Of a DNA stretch of 64,000 nucleotides, positions 1 through 8,944 are shown piece after piece. The stretch lies in assembly GCA_963788125.1 (NCBI GenBank), contig CAWBFN010000002.1, forward strand, positions 2,232,001-2,296,000, written 5' to 3'. This DNA is from Bog-473 sp963788125 (GTDB taxonomy: Bacteria; Actinomycetota; Acidimicrobiia; Acidimicrobiales; RAAP-2). Numbering within the stretch: the stretch's first letter is position 1; each line of letters starts with the position of its first letter. A program made the position numbers and the translations under genes. The notes beneath the pieces are model-generated. The model was not told the DNA's origin. It searched no databases and saw nothing but the letters and a program-made list of their open reading frames with translations.

Positions 1-1718
1 TCGGTGAACCCGATGAGGGGAGCGGCCAGGGTGCCGTACCCGGCGAAGGAGGCGAGCGGCCCGGTCTGTCCCATGAGGGAGCTGGACAGCATGATGATCG
101 AGGGGTTGATCTGGCGCAGGCGCTCGTAGGCATAGCCCCAGGCCTCCATGGTCCCGGGTGAGAAGGACTCGGTCACGACGTCCGCCCAGCGCACCAGCTC
201 GGTGAAGACGTCACGCGATCCGGGTTGTGCGAGGTCGAGGGAGAGGTCCAGTTTGCCGGCGTTCATGTTGTAGAACAGCCCTGACCGCTCGACATCCACG
301 ATGCCGTCGAGGTAGGGCGCCATGGTCCGCGCCGGGTCGATACGGGTGGCCGACTCCACCCGCACGACCGTGGCACCGAAGTCGGCCAGGACCCGGGTGA
401 TCGCCGGCCCGGCCATGACCCACATCAGGTCGAGCACCTTGACTCCGGCCAGAGGTGGCGCACCGGATCGATCCGGGGTTCGGGGCAGATGGGCCGGTGT
501 ACGCGGCGCGGCCGTCAGCGCCACCGCCGTGTCGGCCCCGAGGGCGGGTGGGGGCCCGAGCGCGGGCAGTGGCGTGGCCGAGAGCTGGGCGAAGGGACCG
601 GGCACCCGGCACGTCCCCGCCGCGATCTCCCGGTCGCCCACCTCGTCCCAGTAGCCGCGGGCCGCCAGGTGGTCGCTGGCGGCCACGTCCCCGATCGTGC
701 TCACCGGGGCGATCAACAGGCGGCGCCGCTGGGCCATCTCGAACAGCTCGTGCTTGGTCTTGGCCGCCGTGAAGGAGGCCACGATCGCCTTGAGGCGGTC
801 GTACTCCGCCACGGTCTCGGGGTCCTGGGCGATCAGGCGGGCACCGAAACCGAGCCAGTCCTGGTCCCGCGTCGCGAGGTCGCAGAACCCCTCCTCGTGG
901 ATCCAGGCCATCAGGCGGGCCGTGAACGGACCGAGCGCCGCGCCGAAGAGGACGGTCACCGCCACGTAGCCGTCGCGGCATCTCCAGACGAACTGCGCGT
1001 CGTAGGTCCCCAGCCGAGCACCACCGCCGCTGCGCCGGGGGACGACCGAGCGGAGCGGGGCCGCCAGGACGTACGCCTGCGCGGCCGGGAGCGACGACGC
1101 CTGGGCCGAGACGTCGACGTGTTGCCCGAGACCCGATGCGCCCCGCTCGTAGAGGGCGAGGAGCGCACCCCCGGCGGCGTCCGCTCCGGCATGGAGGAAG
1201 GCCTGGGGGAGGCTGATGCGTACGGGTGCCCGGTCGGCGTCCCCGGTGAGGACGAGGACCATGGCCGACGCCCACACGGTGAGATCGGTGGCGGGCCAGC
1301 GGGCCTTGGGACCGTTCTGGCCGAAGGGCGAGATCGAGACGTACACCAGCGCCGGATTGAGGTCCCGCAACGCCTCGTAGTCCAGACCGAGCGACGTCAT
1401 GTCGCCCGGCGTGGCCGACTCGATCAGCACGTCGGCGCCGGCCGCCAACCGTCGCAGCTCGTCGCGGTCGGGCTCCGAGTGCGCCAGGTCGAGCACGACC
1501 GACCGCTTGCCCCGGTTGTGCACCCAGTGGCTGAGCGAGTGCTGCCGGTCCCGATCACGGTCGAGCCACGGTCCGACCCGACGTGAGTGGGATCCATCGG
1601 GAGGCTCGACGAGGAGCACGTCGGCGCCCAGGCCGGCCAGGATCGCTCCCGCCATCTGGCCGCGCTCATCGCTCAGGTCGAGGACGCGGTAGCAGTCGAG
1701 CACGGCCGATCCTTTCAT
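1..1718 (-). CDS. CaiB/BaiF family (type III) CoA transferase, two-domain, 3' end cut by the window
   Basis: The reverse strand is open from ATG at 1718 to the left edge (at least 572 codons), so the C-terminus lies outside. The N-terminus (LDLSDERGQMAGAILAGLGA) and an internal second start (KVLDLMWVMAGPAITRVLAD, around residue 425) are the two typical openings of family III CoA transferase domains, so this is a tandem-domain enzyme. The second copy has FYNMNAGKLDLSLDL, the usual N.GK core. The family moves CoA between carboxylic acids. The substrate is unknown; the nearby acyl-CoA dehydrogenases suggest lipid or steroid-like catabolism. It is divergent from the SnoaL gene at 1815. Confidence 0.88.
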   Translation of the reverse strand, partial: MKGSAVLDCYRVLDLSDERGQMAGAILAGLGADVLLVEPPDGSHSRRVGPWLDRDRDRQHSLSHWVHNRGKRSVVLDLAHSEPDRDELRRLAAGADVLIESATPGDMTSLGLDYEALRDLNPALVYVSISPFGQNGPKARWPATDLTVWASAMVLVLTGDADRAPVRISLPQAFLHAGADAAGGALLALYERGASGLGQHVDVSAQASSLPAAQAYVLAAPLRSVVPRRSGGGARLGTYDAQFVWRCRDGYVAVTVLFGAALGPFTARLMAWIHEEGFCDLATRDQDWLGFGARLIAQDPETVAEYDRLKAIVASFTAAKTKHELFEMAQRRRLLIAPVSTIGDVAASDHLAARGYWDEVGDREIAAGTCRVPGPFAQLSATPLPALGPPPALGADTAVALTAAPRTPAHLPRTPDRSGAPPLAGVKVLDLMWVMAGPAITRVLADFGATVVRVESATRIDPARTMAPYLDGIVDVERSGLFYNMNAGKLDLSLDLAQPGSRDVFTELVRWADVVTESFSPGTMEAWGYAYERLRQINPSIIMLSSSLMGQTGPLASFAGYGTLAAPLIGFT

Positions 1719-1814
1719 TACGGGCTCCGGCGCTGCAATCGGGCCGGCCCGCCCGAGATGCGCAAGGGTACTCTTGCCTGCGCCCCGCCCGTCGGCCGTG
1801 CAAGAGTGAGCGCC

Positions 1815-2273
1815 ATGACCGACGACCCTCTCGCCTACATCGCCATCGCGCAGTTACAGCGCCGCTACGCGGACATCTCGACACGCCGAGCCTGGAGCGA
1901 AGTCGTCGAGATCGCCACCCCGGCGTGCCGTTTCTCGTTCGACACCCGGCACGGCCTCTTCGAGATTGAGGGGGCGACGGCGTTCGCCAAGTCCGGCGCC
2001 GAGCTGGCCGACCGCTTCACCTTCAGCGACTTCATCCCCGTGAACTTCGTCGTGACCTTCGGAGACGACGGCACGGCACACGGGCGCTCCTACTGCCTCG
2101 AGGTCGCCGAGGAGCGGGAGAGCGGCGAGTGGATCGAGCACTACGGTCTCTACGACGACGAGTATGCGCTCTTCGAAGGGACCTGGCGCTTCTCGCGACG
2201 CCACTATCGCACCCTTGCTCGGCGCACCGCGGCGGGACCGGCCGAGATCTTCCCGCTCGAGCCACCGATTTAG
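1815..2273 (+). CDS. SnoaL-like / NTF2-fold protein
   Basis: 152 residues. The opening (DDPLAYIAIAQLQRRYADIS) and the cone-shaped NTF2 pattern (F.F....G..EI.G, then F.FSDFIPVNFVVTF and a final WRFSRRHYRTL) match the SnoaL_4-type family. Those proteins are small enzymes or binding proteins acting on cyclic or hydrophobic substrates. ATG at 1815 was chosen because upstream in-frame sequence belongs to the divergent promoter region. It lies 12 nt before the hydrolase at 2286, so the two are probably co-transcribed. Substrate unknown. Confidence 0.75.
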   Translation: MTDDPLAYIAIAQLQRRYADISTRRAWSEVVEIATPACRFSFDTRHGLFEIEGATAFAKSGAELADRFTFSDFIPVNFVVTFGDDGTAHGRSYCLEVAEERESGEWIEHYGLYDDEYALFEGTWRFSRRHYRTLARRTAAGPAEIFPLEPPI

Positions 2274-2285
2274 CGCGGGGCGTCT

Positions 2286-3026
2286 GTGCGGTTCGTACTG
2301 GTGCACGGCGGATTCCACGGGGCGTGGTGCTGGGATCGCCTGGTGCCCGAACTGGCCAGGCGTGGACACTCGACCGCCACCGTGGACCTGCCCGGCCATG
2401 GCGACCGGGTCGATGAGGACGCAACGCTCCTCGGCTACCGCGACGCGGTGGTCGAGGTCCTCGAGCCCGGTGACATCCTGGTGGGTCACTCCATGGGAGG
2501 CTTCGTCGTCAGCCTGGCCGCCGACGCCGCCGTGGACGTCGTGCGCCACGTCGTCTATCTCGCCGGGGGACTGCCGCTCGAGGGCGAACCGCTGGTCGCT
2601 GCCGGAGCCGGGATACACGAGGACGAGCGAGGTCTGGCCGAGACCATCGAGGTCATTGACGACGGCCGGCGCATGCGGTTCCGCACCGACGCGGCGGCGA
2701 TCGACTTCTTCTACCACGACTGCGACGCGGACCTGGCCCGGTGGGCCTGCAGCAGACTCACGCCGGAACCACTCGGGCCGATGTTCGAGCCGATCTCCAT
2801 CCCCAGGTTCTGGGAGGCGCAGCTACCGCGGAGCCTCATCCTGTGCCACCAGGATCACGCGGGCGGTGATGCGTCCGCCGCGGCGCGGACCATCGTCCGG
2901 CTCGGTGTCGAACCCTTCTGGATGGACACCTCGCACTCTCCGTTCCTGAGCCAGCCGGCGGCCGTGGCGGTACTGCTCGAAGACGCGTCGGCCAGCTCGC
3001 CCGTCGGTCCGCTGCTGCCTCGTTGA
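2286..3026 (+). CDS. alpha/beta hydrolase (EstC-like)
   Basis: 246 residues from GTG at 2286. The N-terminal LVHGGFHGAWCWDRLVPEL is the oxyanion-hole strand of the EstC/MenH-like group. The nucleophile elbow is GHSMGG with Ser69, and the C-terminal DTSHSPFLSQP supplies the catalytic His. There is no signal peptide, so it is cytosolic. Substrate unknown, probably an ester or thioester in the neighbouring catabolic set. It resembles the hydrolase at 27726 in length, HGxWHGAWCWD-type opening and HSPFLS ending, so the two look like paralogues. Confidence 0.85.
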   Translation: MRFVLVHGGFHGAWCWDRLVPELARRGHSTATVDLPGHGDRVDEDATLLGYRDAVVEVLEPGDILVGHSMGGFVVSLAADAAVDVVRHVVYLAGGLPLEGEPLVAAGAGIHEDERGLAETIEVIDDGRRMRFRTDAAAIDFFYHDCDADLARWACSRLTPEPLGPMFEPISIPRFWEAQLPRSLILCHQDHAGGDASAAARTIVRLGVEPFWMDTSHSPFLSQPAAVAVLLEDASASSPVGPLLPR

Positions 3027-3240
3027 GGCGATGGCGCACCCGTACGTGTCGTTCTCGTAAACCGGGCGCTCTCCGTCCGGAAATGCGCCAATTTCCGGGC
3101 CAGGTCGGCCAGACTGTTCGTAGTGACTGCCCTCCGGCGACCGGCGCGCCGCTCTGCAACGTGGATTGAGCAGCGGCTGAAAACCGAGGGGCAGCGGCTG
3201 AAACCCCAGGGAGAGCGTCAGCGGGGGGACGGCTAGCCGG

Positions 3241-4986
3241 GTGGCGGGCGGTCGCCGCATCGTGCATCGAGCACTGCTGATGATCGTGCTGATCCTGCCT
3301 GCCCTCGCCGTGCTGGCCGGAGCGGGTCCGGCGTCGGCGACGACGACGTGGCAGCCGGCGGTCAACGAGGACTTCCCCGATCCGAGCGTCCTGGACGCCG
3401 ACGGCGTCTACTACGCCTACTCGACCGAGGTGGGTTTCGACGACGTCCCCTATGTGACGTCGACGAACGGAACGCAGTGGTCCTCGGCCATGGGCGATGC
3501 GCTCCCCGCGTTGCCGAGCTGGGCCAGCTTCGGTGACACCTGGGGGCCGACCGTGGCCCGGAGTGCGGACGGCCAGTACGTCATGTTCTACGCCGCGCTC
3601 GATACGAGCTCGGGCGCCGAGTGCATCGGGGAGGCCCAGTCCGCCTCTCCCGCCGGGCCGTTCGTCGACCAGAACGGCGCTCCGGTGCTGTGCGATCCCG
3701 CCGAGGGCGGAGACATCGACCCCTACATCTTCGCCGATGCGACCACCGGCCAGAGCTATCTGATCTGGAAGGTCAACGGCAACTCCATCGGCCAGCCCAG
3801 CTCGCTATGGGCCGCCACGCTCAGTCCGGACCTCACCCTCACCGGCCTGCCGAGCCAACTGTTGACCGACGATCAGTTCTGGCAGGCAGACAACATCGAG
3901 GGCCCGGCCATGGTGGCCGAGGACGGGGCCTACTACCTGTTCTACAGCGCCAACAACTATCAGGGCGCGGCCTACGCCATCGGCTACGCCACCTGCGCGT
4001 CACCGCTCGGGCCGTGTGCCGACAGCCCGAACAGTCCGATGATGGTCAGCGGGGGCGGCATGGCGGGGCCCGGTGGGCCTGCGCTCTTCTTTGGACCACG
4101 CGGACTGGAGATGGCCTTCTCGGCGTGGGCCGGGACGACCGGGTACCCCGACGGGGGGTACAGGGCCATGTACCTGGCGTCCGTCTCGTTCGAGGACGGA
4201 ACGCCCCACCTCGTCCCGGTGCCTCAGGACGAGAGCGAGTCGAGCTACTGGGTGTTCGGTGGGGAGGGCGCCGTGCACGCCTTCAACGCGCCTTCCTTCG
4301 GCTCGGCGCCCTCGTCGCCCGGTTCGCCGGTGGTCGCCGCCGCCGCCACCCCGGACGGTGGTGGCTACTGGACCACCACGGCCGATGGCAACGTCGTCGC
4401 CTATGGCGACGCCCCGTATATCGGCGGCGCAGGGGGAGCGCACCTCAACGCACCGATCGTGGGCATCGCCGCCACCCCCGACGGCAACGGCTACTGGCTG
4501 GTGGCGGCGGACGGGGGGATCTTCACCTTCGGCGACGCTCCCTATGAAGGCTCGCTGGGTGGCGTCGCGCTCAACCGACCGATCGTGGGCATGGCGGCGA
4601 ATCCGGCCGGCAACGGCTACTGGCTGGTGGCGGCGGACGGGGGCATCTTCACCTTCGGTGCCCCGTTCTTCGGCTCGACCGGGAGTATGCACCTCAACCG
4701 ACCGATCGTGGGCATGGCCGCCACCCCCGACGGCAACGGCTACTGGCTGGTGGCGGCGGACGGGGGGATCTTCACCTACGGCGACGCGGCGTTCGACGGC
4801 TCGAGCGGCGACGTCCGACTCAACGCGCCGATCGTGGGCATGGCCGCCACCCCCGACGGCAACGGCTACTGGCTGGTGGCGGCGGACGGGGGGATCTTCA
4901 CCTACGGCGCCGCCGGATTTGCCGGCTCTGCCGCCGGAGACCCGGGCGGTGACCCGACGGTGGCCGTCGCCGCAGCGCCGGGGTAG
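3241..4986 (+). CDS. secreted GH43-like protein with C-terminal 42-residue GYW repeats
   Basis: 581 residues from GTG at 3241. A basic start and hydrophobic core (LLMIVLILPALAVLAGAG) ending ASA form a signal peptide. Residues of about 40-330 look like a five-bladed glycosidase of family 43: NEDFPDPSVLDADGVYYAYS carries the DP motif, WGPTVARSADGQYVMFYAA is the next blade, and DNIEGPAMV gives a candidate catalytic Glu. From about residue 336 there are six copies of a 42-residue repeat with consensus YWLVAADGGIFTFGDA...G and P(I/V)VG(M/I)AATPDGNG. Probably an extracellular or wall-bound polysaccharide-active protein. GH43 assignment is by motif only. Confidence 0.78.
   Translation: MAGGRRIVHRALLMIVLILPALAVLAGAGPASATTTWQPAVNEDFPDPSVLDADGVYYAYSTEVGFDDVPYVTSTNGTQWSSAMGDALPALPSWASFGDTWGPTVARSADGQYVMFYAALDTSSGAECIGEAQSASPAGPFVDQNGAPVLCDPAEGGDIDPYIFADATTGQSYLIWKVNGNSIGQPSSLWAATLSPDLTLTGLPSQLLTDDQFWQADNIEGPAMVAEDGAYYLFYSANNYQGAAYAIGYATCASPLGPCADSPNSPMMVSGGGMAGPGGPALFFGPRGLEMAFSAWAGTTGYPDGGYRAMYLASVSFEDGTPHLVPVPQDESESSYWVFGGEGAVHAFNAPSFGSAPSSPGSPVVAAAATPDGGGYWTTTADGNVVAYGDAPYIGGAGGAHLNAPIVGIAATPDGNGYWLVAADGGIFTFGDAPYEGSLGGVALNRPIVGMAANPAGNGYWLVAADGGIFTFGAPFFGSTGSMHLNRPIVGMAATPDGNGYWLVAADGGIFTYGDAAFDGSSGDVRLNAPIVGMAATPDGNGYWLVAADGGIFTYGAAGFAGSAAGDPGGDPTVAVAAAPG
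4246..4983 (+). repeat. 126-nt coding tandem repeat (about 6 units)
   Basis: Six in-frame units of about 126 nt encode the GYW repeats. Units from about 4484 on are almost identical in DNA: the block coding GYWLVAADGG recurs at about 4486, 4612, 4735 and 4861, a sign of recent duplication or gene conversion. The first two units are diverged. Confidence 0.9.
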
Positions 4987-5103
4987 CTACGCTGGGGACC
5001 AGGTGGCGGGCCAAATCTTCATGCGCTCGCCAGGACTTTCACAGCTCAGACTCATAGTTACCCCGTAGTATTGAAGGTGTCGCCCCTCCTCCCCCCGGTG
5101 GAT

Positions 5104-5173
5104 GGCGACCATCGCCCCCGGACCGTGCCCCCCACGGTTGCGGGGGCGCTCCCTTCGGTGGACCGGGGGGTCC
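5104..5173. terminator. GC-rich hairpins between convergent genes
   Basis: Three short inverted repeats sit between the convergent ends at 4986 and 5183: GGCGA/TCGCC (5104-5116), CCGTG/CACGG (5123-5137) and GGACC/GGTCC (5160-5173). There is no T-run, so intrinsic termination is only plausible. Confidence 0.4.
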
Positions 5174-5182
5174 GGCGTACCC

Positions 5183-6052
5183 TCAGATGGCGGTGAGCAC
5201 CGGGGCGAGGTCGCGCCAGGCCTGCCGTGGGAACATGCCCTCGTCGCTCAGCACCTGCACGCAGACGTGGTCGGCGCCGGCGTCGAGGTGCGCCCGGATC
5301 CGGGAGGCGATGGCGTCGGCGTCGCCCCAGGCGACCAGTCCGTCGATCAGCCGGTCCGAACCGCCATCGGAGAAGTCGTCCGTGGTGAAGCCCAGGCGCA
5401 GCAGGTTGTTGGTGTAGTTCGGGAGCTCCATGTAGTGAGTGAGGTGCTGGCGGCCGAGCCGGCGGGCGGCGGCGGGATCGTCGGCGTGGACGACCGCCTG
5501 CTCGGGAAGGACCAGCTTCGACGGACCGAGGGCCTGGCGGGCGATGGCCGAGTGTTGGGGGGTGACGTTGTAGGGGTGGACGCCGCCCGACCGGCGGGCC
5601 GCAAGTTCGAGCATCTTCGGACCGAGCGCCGCCAGCACCCGGCTCTCGGACGCCAAGGGGGTCTCGGCCGCGTCCAGGCCGTCGAGGAAGGCCTCCATGG
5701 CGCCGAGGGGCTTGGCGAAGCGTCCCTCGCCCAACCGGCTGTTGACCGTCGGCGCGTGGCTGGCGCCGATGCCCACCAGGAAGCGGTCCCCGTGCGCGGC
5801 GACCAGCCGCGCGTGGGCTGAAGCCGTCTCCTCCGGCGTGTGCATCCACAGGTTGAGGATCCCGGTGGCCACGGTGATGGTGCGCGTGGCCGACAAGAGC
5901 CCCTCGACGGCCCCGAAGACGTCGCCGCCGGCGTCGGGTATCCACAGTGCCGTGTAGCCGAGCTCTTCGAGCTCGGCCGCCGCCTCGGCGGCCTCACCGG
6001 CATCGCCGAAGCGCAGACCCGCGTTCCACACCCCGACTCCGGTGACCCTCAT
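5183..6052 (-). CDS. LLM-class (luciferase-like) F420-dependent oxidoreductase
   Basis: 289 residues, ATG at 6052. The sequence has the bacterial luciferase-like TIM barrel: GYTALWIPDAGGDVFGAVEG, ATGILNLWMHTPEETA, and GDRFLVGIGASHAP. The C-terminus has GADHVCVQVLSDEG. This matches the actinobacterial TIGR03620-type subgroup, predicted to use coenzyme F420. Substrate unknown. It stands alone and convergent to the GH43-like gene. Confidence 0.85.
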   Translation of the reverse strand: MRVTGVGVWNAGLRFGDAGEAAEAAAELEELGYTALWIPDAGGDVFGAVEGLLSATRTITVATGILNLWMHTPEETASAHARLVAAHGDRFLVGIGASHAPTVNSRLGEGRFAKPLGAMEAFLDGLDAAETPLASESRVLAALGPKMLELAARRSGGVHPYNVTPQHSAIARQALGPSKLVLPEQAVVHADDPAAARRLGRQHLTHYMELPNYTNNLLRLGFTTDDFSDGGSDRLIDGLVAWGDADAIASRIRAHLDAGADHVCVQVLSDEGMFPRQAWRDLAPVLTAI

Positions 6053-6160
6053 GTGACGCTCACGCTCATCTCACACGGACTCCCACTCGACACGGACGGA
6101 CGCACCGCTCGGAGAGTAGCCGCCGCCGCCCGGTCGAGCTCGTGACGGGTCGTGGGCGGC

Positions 6161-6202
6161 GCTCAGGGCGCCAAGGCCGCCGCTCAGGGCGCCAACGCCG
6201 CC
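6161..6202. repeat. 21-nt tandem duplication at a gene end
   Basis: Two 21-nt copies, beginning GCTCAGGGCGCCAA and differing at one base, lie at 6161-6181 and 6182-6202. The inner copy holds the stop codon and last codons of the SnoaL gene at 6184. A minor slippage duplication. Confidence 0.8.
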
Positions 6203-6618
6203 GCCAGGATCTCGGGGTTGAAGTACTCCCGCCACAGGGCCAGGAGGCCGCGGCGGAGCTCGAACACGCCGATGTAGCGGTTCTCGTAGCGCCGGCCAGT
6301 GGAGAGGACCGTGGCGCTGCTCTGGTACTCGGCCACTAGGACGTCGGGGTTCAGGCCGGGGTAGAGGGCAGTGATCTCCAGATCGAGACGGTCGAAGAAG
6401 CCGCCCAGCGTTCGGCTGAACGTCTCGACGAAGGCGTCTCGACCGACGACGGTGGTCCCGCCGCCCGCGTAGGGAGCCTCGAAGCGGACGTCCTCGGTCA
6501 CCGTCGTGGTGAGGTGGTCGAGGTCCCGGGCGCCGATGGCGACGAACAGCCCTCTGACCAGGTCCTCGCAGTTCGCCACGGCCTCGTCCTGACTGTTCGG
6601 GGATGGGATGCGAAGCAT
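6184..6618 (-). CDS. SnoaL-like / NTF2-fold protein
   Basis: 144 residues from ATG at 6618. Another ATG at 6657 would add 13 residues and leave only 25 nt to the divergent gene, so 6618 is preferred. LFVAIGARDLDHLTTTVTED, VRFEAPYAGG, VVGRDAFVETF and the end ENRYIGVFELRRGLLALWRE fit the SnoaL_2 fold. Function is probably binding or turnover of a small hydrophobic compound. It is divergent from the acyl-CoA dehydrogenase operon. Confidence 0.72.
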   Translation of the reverse strand: MLRIPSPNSQDEAVANCEDLVRGLFVAIGARDLDHLTTTVTEDVRFEAPYAGGGTTVVGRDAFVETFSRTLGGFFDRLDLEITALYPGLNPDVLVAEYQSSATVLSTGRRYENRYIGVFELRRGLLALWREYFNPEILAAALAP

Positions 6619-6682
6619 AAGACCCGCGCCGGCGCCCCGCCTCTCTGATGCCGCCACAGGGGTCCGCCTACCATTACCTCTC

Positions 6683-7828
6683 GTGTTCCGGTTCCCCCCG
6701 TATCTCGCCGACCGGCATCACGAGGTCAGGGAGCATGTCCGCGCCTGGGCCGCCGCCCATCCCGACCCGTCGCCGGCCGACTTCGCCCGGGGCGGCCTGG
6801 TCGCGCCCGGGTGGCCGCCGCCGTGGGGCCTCGACGCCGGGGTCGGCGGCCAACTGGTCGTCCGCCACGAGCTGGCGGCCGTCGGCCTCACCGCGCCGCT
6901 CTCGGAGATTGAGGTCAACTGGGCGGGAGCGGCGATCCTGCGGTTCGGCTCGGATCGCCAGCGCGCCCGCTACCTGTGGCCCCTGCTCGAAGGGGAGGAG
7001 CGGTGGTGCCGGCTGCACAGCGAACCCGACGCCGGCTCGGACCTGGCGATGATCGCCACCCGTGCCGAGCGGACCACCGATGGCTACCGGATCAACGGGC
7101 AGAAGATCTGGACCTTCGGCGCCACCAGCGCCCACTTCGGCGCACTGCTTGCCCGGACGTCGGGTGCACGCGGCGACCCGGACGGAATCTCGTACTTCAT
7201 CGTCCCGATGCAGTCGGCCGGCGTGACGATCGTTCCCATCAAGGATCTCGGCGGGGCCTCCGCCGTCAGCGAGGTGTTCTTCGACGACGTCGAGATACCG
7301 GCGGACAACCTGATCGGTGAGCTCGGCGCGGGGCTGAGGATCCGACGACCCAACGATCCGGTCCCCACCGTGCCCTTCAACGCGGGGTTCGGGGCGGGCC
7401 ACGACCCCGCCGTCTTCCGGCTGCTGGACCTGGCCGAGGGCGACGACCTCCCCGGCAGCTTCGCCGACACGATCCTCGACCTGTACGTCGAGAGTCAGAG
7501 TATCGATGCCCTGGCCATCCTCGACGCCGAGGAGGAGCACACCACGGGTACCGTGTCGGTGCAGCGAGCCGATATCCGACGCTGGCTCACGCAGGAGTTC
7601 CGGCGCGCCGTGCTCGAGTTCGTCCACGACGTGCGCGCCGAGGGCGAGTCGCTCGACCGTCGAGCCGCCGTCGAACGTCTCGACCAGCTGGGCATCGCCG
7701 GGACGATCTTCCGGGCGGCGGTCGCCACGGTGCCCAACGGCGGGTCCGACATCCACCTCGAGACGGTCACGGCGCGCCTGTTCGACACCGGATCACCGGT
7801 GCTCACCGCCTGGGCGGGGGAGCGATGA
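6683..7828 (+). CDS. acyl-CoA dehydrogenase family protein, first of a coupled pair
   Basis: 381 residues from GTG at 6683. N-terminal and middle domains are clear: WCRLHSEPDAGSDLAMIATR (flavin and substrate region) and GYRINGQKIWTFGATSAHFG. After VEIPADNLIGELGAGL the C-terminal half is unusual. It lacks the common ANER, R.QFG and GG.G(F/Y).. blocks and instead reads NAGFGAGHDPAVFRLLDL. It overlaps the next dehydrogenase by 4 nt (ATGA at 7825), so the two are translationally coupled, as for heteromeric FadE pairs of actinobacterial sterol degradation. Probably the partner or non-canonical subunit. Confidence 0.82.
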   Translation: MFRFPPYLADRHHEVREHVRAWAAAHPDPSPADFARGGLVAPGWPPPWGLDAGVGGQLVVRHELAAVGLTAPLSEIEVNWAGAAILRFGSDRQRARYLWPLLEGEERWCRLHSEPDAGSDLAMIATRAERTTDGYRINGQKIWTFGATSAHFGALLARTSGARGDPDGISYFIVPMQSAGVTIVPIKDLGGASAVSEVFFDDVEIPADNLIGELGAGLRIRRPNDPVPTVPFNAGFGAGHDPAVFRLLDLAEGDDLPGSFADTILDLYVESQSIDALAILDAEEEHTTGTVSVQRADIRRWLTQEFRRAVLEFVHDVRAEGESLDRRAAVERLDQLGIAGTIFRAAVATVPNGGSDIHLETVTARLFDTGSPVLTAWAGER

Positions 7829-8937
7829 CGTCCGAACACCCCGCCTCCCTTCTCGGCAGCGACTACGAGATGCTGCGCACTTCGCTGCGCGGCCTGGCCG
7901 ACGATCTGTCCGAAGTCGACCCGACTGCACCACTCGACCCGTCCGTGCTCAAGCAGTTGGCCGCGCGCGACCTACTGTCGGACGACGGCGCCGACCCGCC
8001 GGACGTCGAGTGGCTGGCCTGGCTGGTCCTCTTCGAGGAGCTGGGGCCGAGCCCCGTCGGCGCCGGGCTGCTCGCCCGCGTCGCCTTGGGCGCCGTCATG
8101 ACCCACCTGCTCGCCGGGGGCTCGGCGCGGGCCGCCGAGCTGAGGGACGCCGCGCTCTCGGGCGAGACCGGGCTGGCGTTGGCCATCCAAGAACCGGGCC
8201 TGCGTTGGGCCCAGGGGGAGTACGCCACGAGGGCGGCCGGGGGCTCCACGCCGCGGCTGTCGGGGACCAAGCGCGCCGTCGCCCAGGCCGCGACGGCCGA
8301 TGTGCTGGTGGTCGTCGCCGCCGACGACGTCGGGACGCACCTGTACGCCGTCGATCGTGGTGCCCAAGGCCTCACCGTCGTCGAGGCGCCGACGATCGAT
8401 GCCAGCCTGGCCGTCTCGGCCGTCCACCTCGACGGCGCCCCGGCGCGGCGGCTCTCCGAGGTCGACCTGGCCGACGGGCCGCTGGTCCGGGCCCTGTCGT
8501 TCGCCCGGCTGGCCATGGCGGCGATGTGCGTGGGCTCGGCCTGGCGCGCCCTCGGGCTGGCCGTCGACTACCTGCAGGACCGGCGCCAGTTCGGCACGAC
8601 GCTGCGCGAGTTCCAGGCGGTCTCCCACCGGTGCGGCCGCTCGCGCATCCGCCTCGAGCAGATGCGGGCGCTGGCCACGCGTGCCGCGCTGGAGGGAGCG
8701 CACGGCGACTGGCCGGCCCTGCCCCACTCGGCCGCCATGGCCCGCGTGTTCTGCGGCGACGGCTACGCCTCGGTCACCGCCGAGGCGATGCGCGCCGAGG
8801 GTGCGATCGGCATCACGTGGGAGAACGTCCTCGCCCTGCACTACCGGCGCGCCCACTGGCTGCGCGAGCTGCTCGGTGGACGGGCGCTCGAGCGCCGGCT
8901 CCTCCTTGAGGAGGCCATCCGGCTCGTCCCCGGGTAG
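7825..8937 (+). CDS. acyl-CoA dehydrogenase family protein, second of a coupled pair
   Basis: 370 residues. The N-terminal half is weakly conserved (LLSDDGADPPDVEWLAWLVL, FEELGPSPVGAGLLARVALG), but the C-terminal half is canonical: AVDYLQDRRQFGTTLREFQA contains the FAD-contacting RQFG. GAIGITWENVLALHYRRAHW matches the GGIGFTWE-type region that supplies the catalytic Glu in heterotetrameric FadEs. The two adjacent genes appear complementary: the first has the better middle domain, this one the better C-terminal domain. It uses FAD to introduce an alpha,beta double bond in an unknown acyl-CoA. Confidence 0.85.
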   Translation: MTSEHPASLLGSDYEMLRTSLRGLADDLSEVDPTAPLDPSVLKQLAARDLLSDDGADPPDVEWLAWLVLFEELGPSPVGAGLLARVALGAVMTHLLAGGSARAAELRDAALSGETGLALAIQEPGLRWAQGEYATRAAGGSTPRLSGTKRAVAQAATADVLVVVAADDVGTHLYAVDRGAQGLTVVEAPTIDASLAVSAVHLDGAPARRLSEVDLADGPLVRALSFARLAMAAMCVGSAWRALGLAVDYLQDRRQFGTTLREFQAVSHRCGRSRIRLEQMRALATRAALEGAHGDWPALPHSAAMARVFCGDGYASVTAEAMRAEGAIGITWENVLALHYRRAHWLRELLGGRALERRLLLEEAIRLVPG

Positions 8938-8944
8938 TCGGCGC

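Noticed and set aside
211..1275. 354-codon minus-strand open frame over the CoA transferase
   Set aside because: Arg/Pro/Gly-rich composition typical of a shadow frame in GC-rich DNA; the true frame on this strand is the CoA transferase.
4246..4983. CRISPR array, because of regular repeats of about 126 nt
   Set aside because: The repeats are in-frame protein code without spacers, and no cas genes are present.
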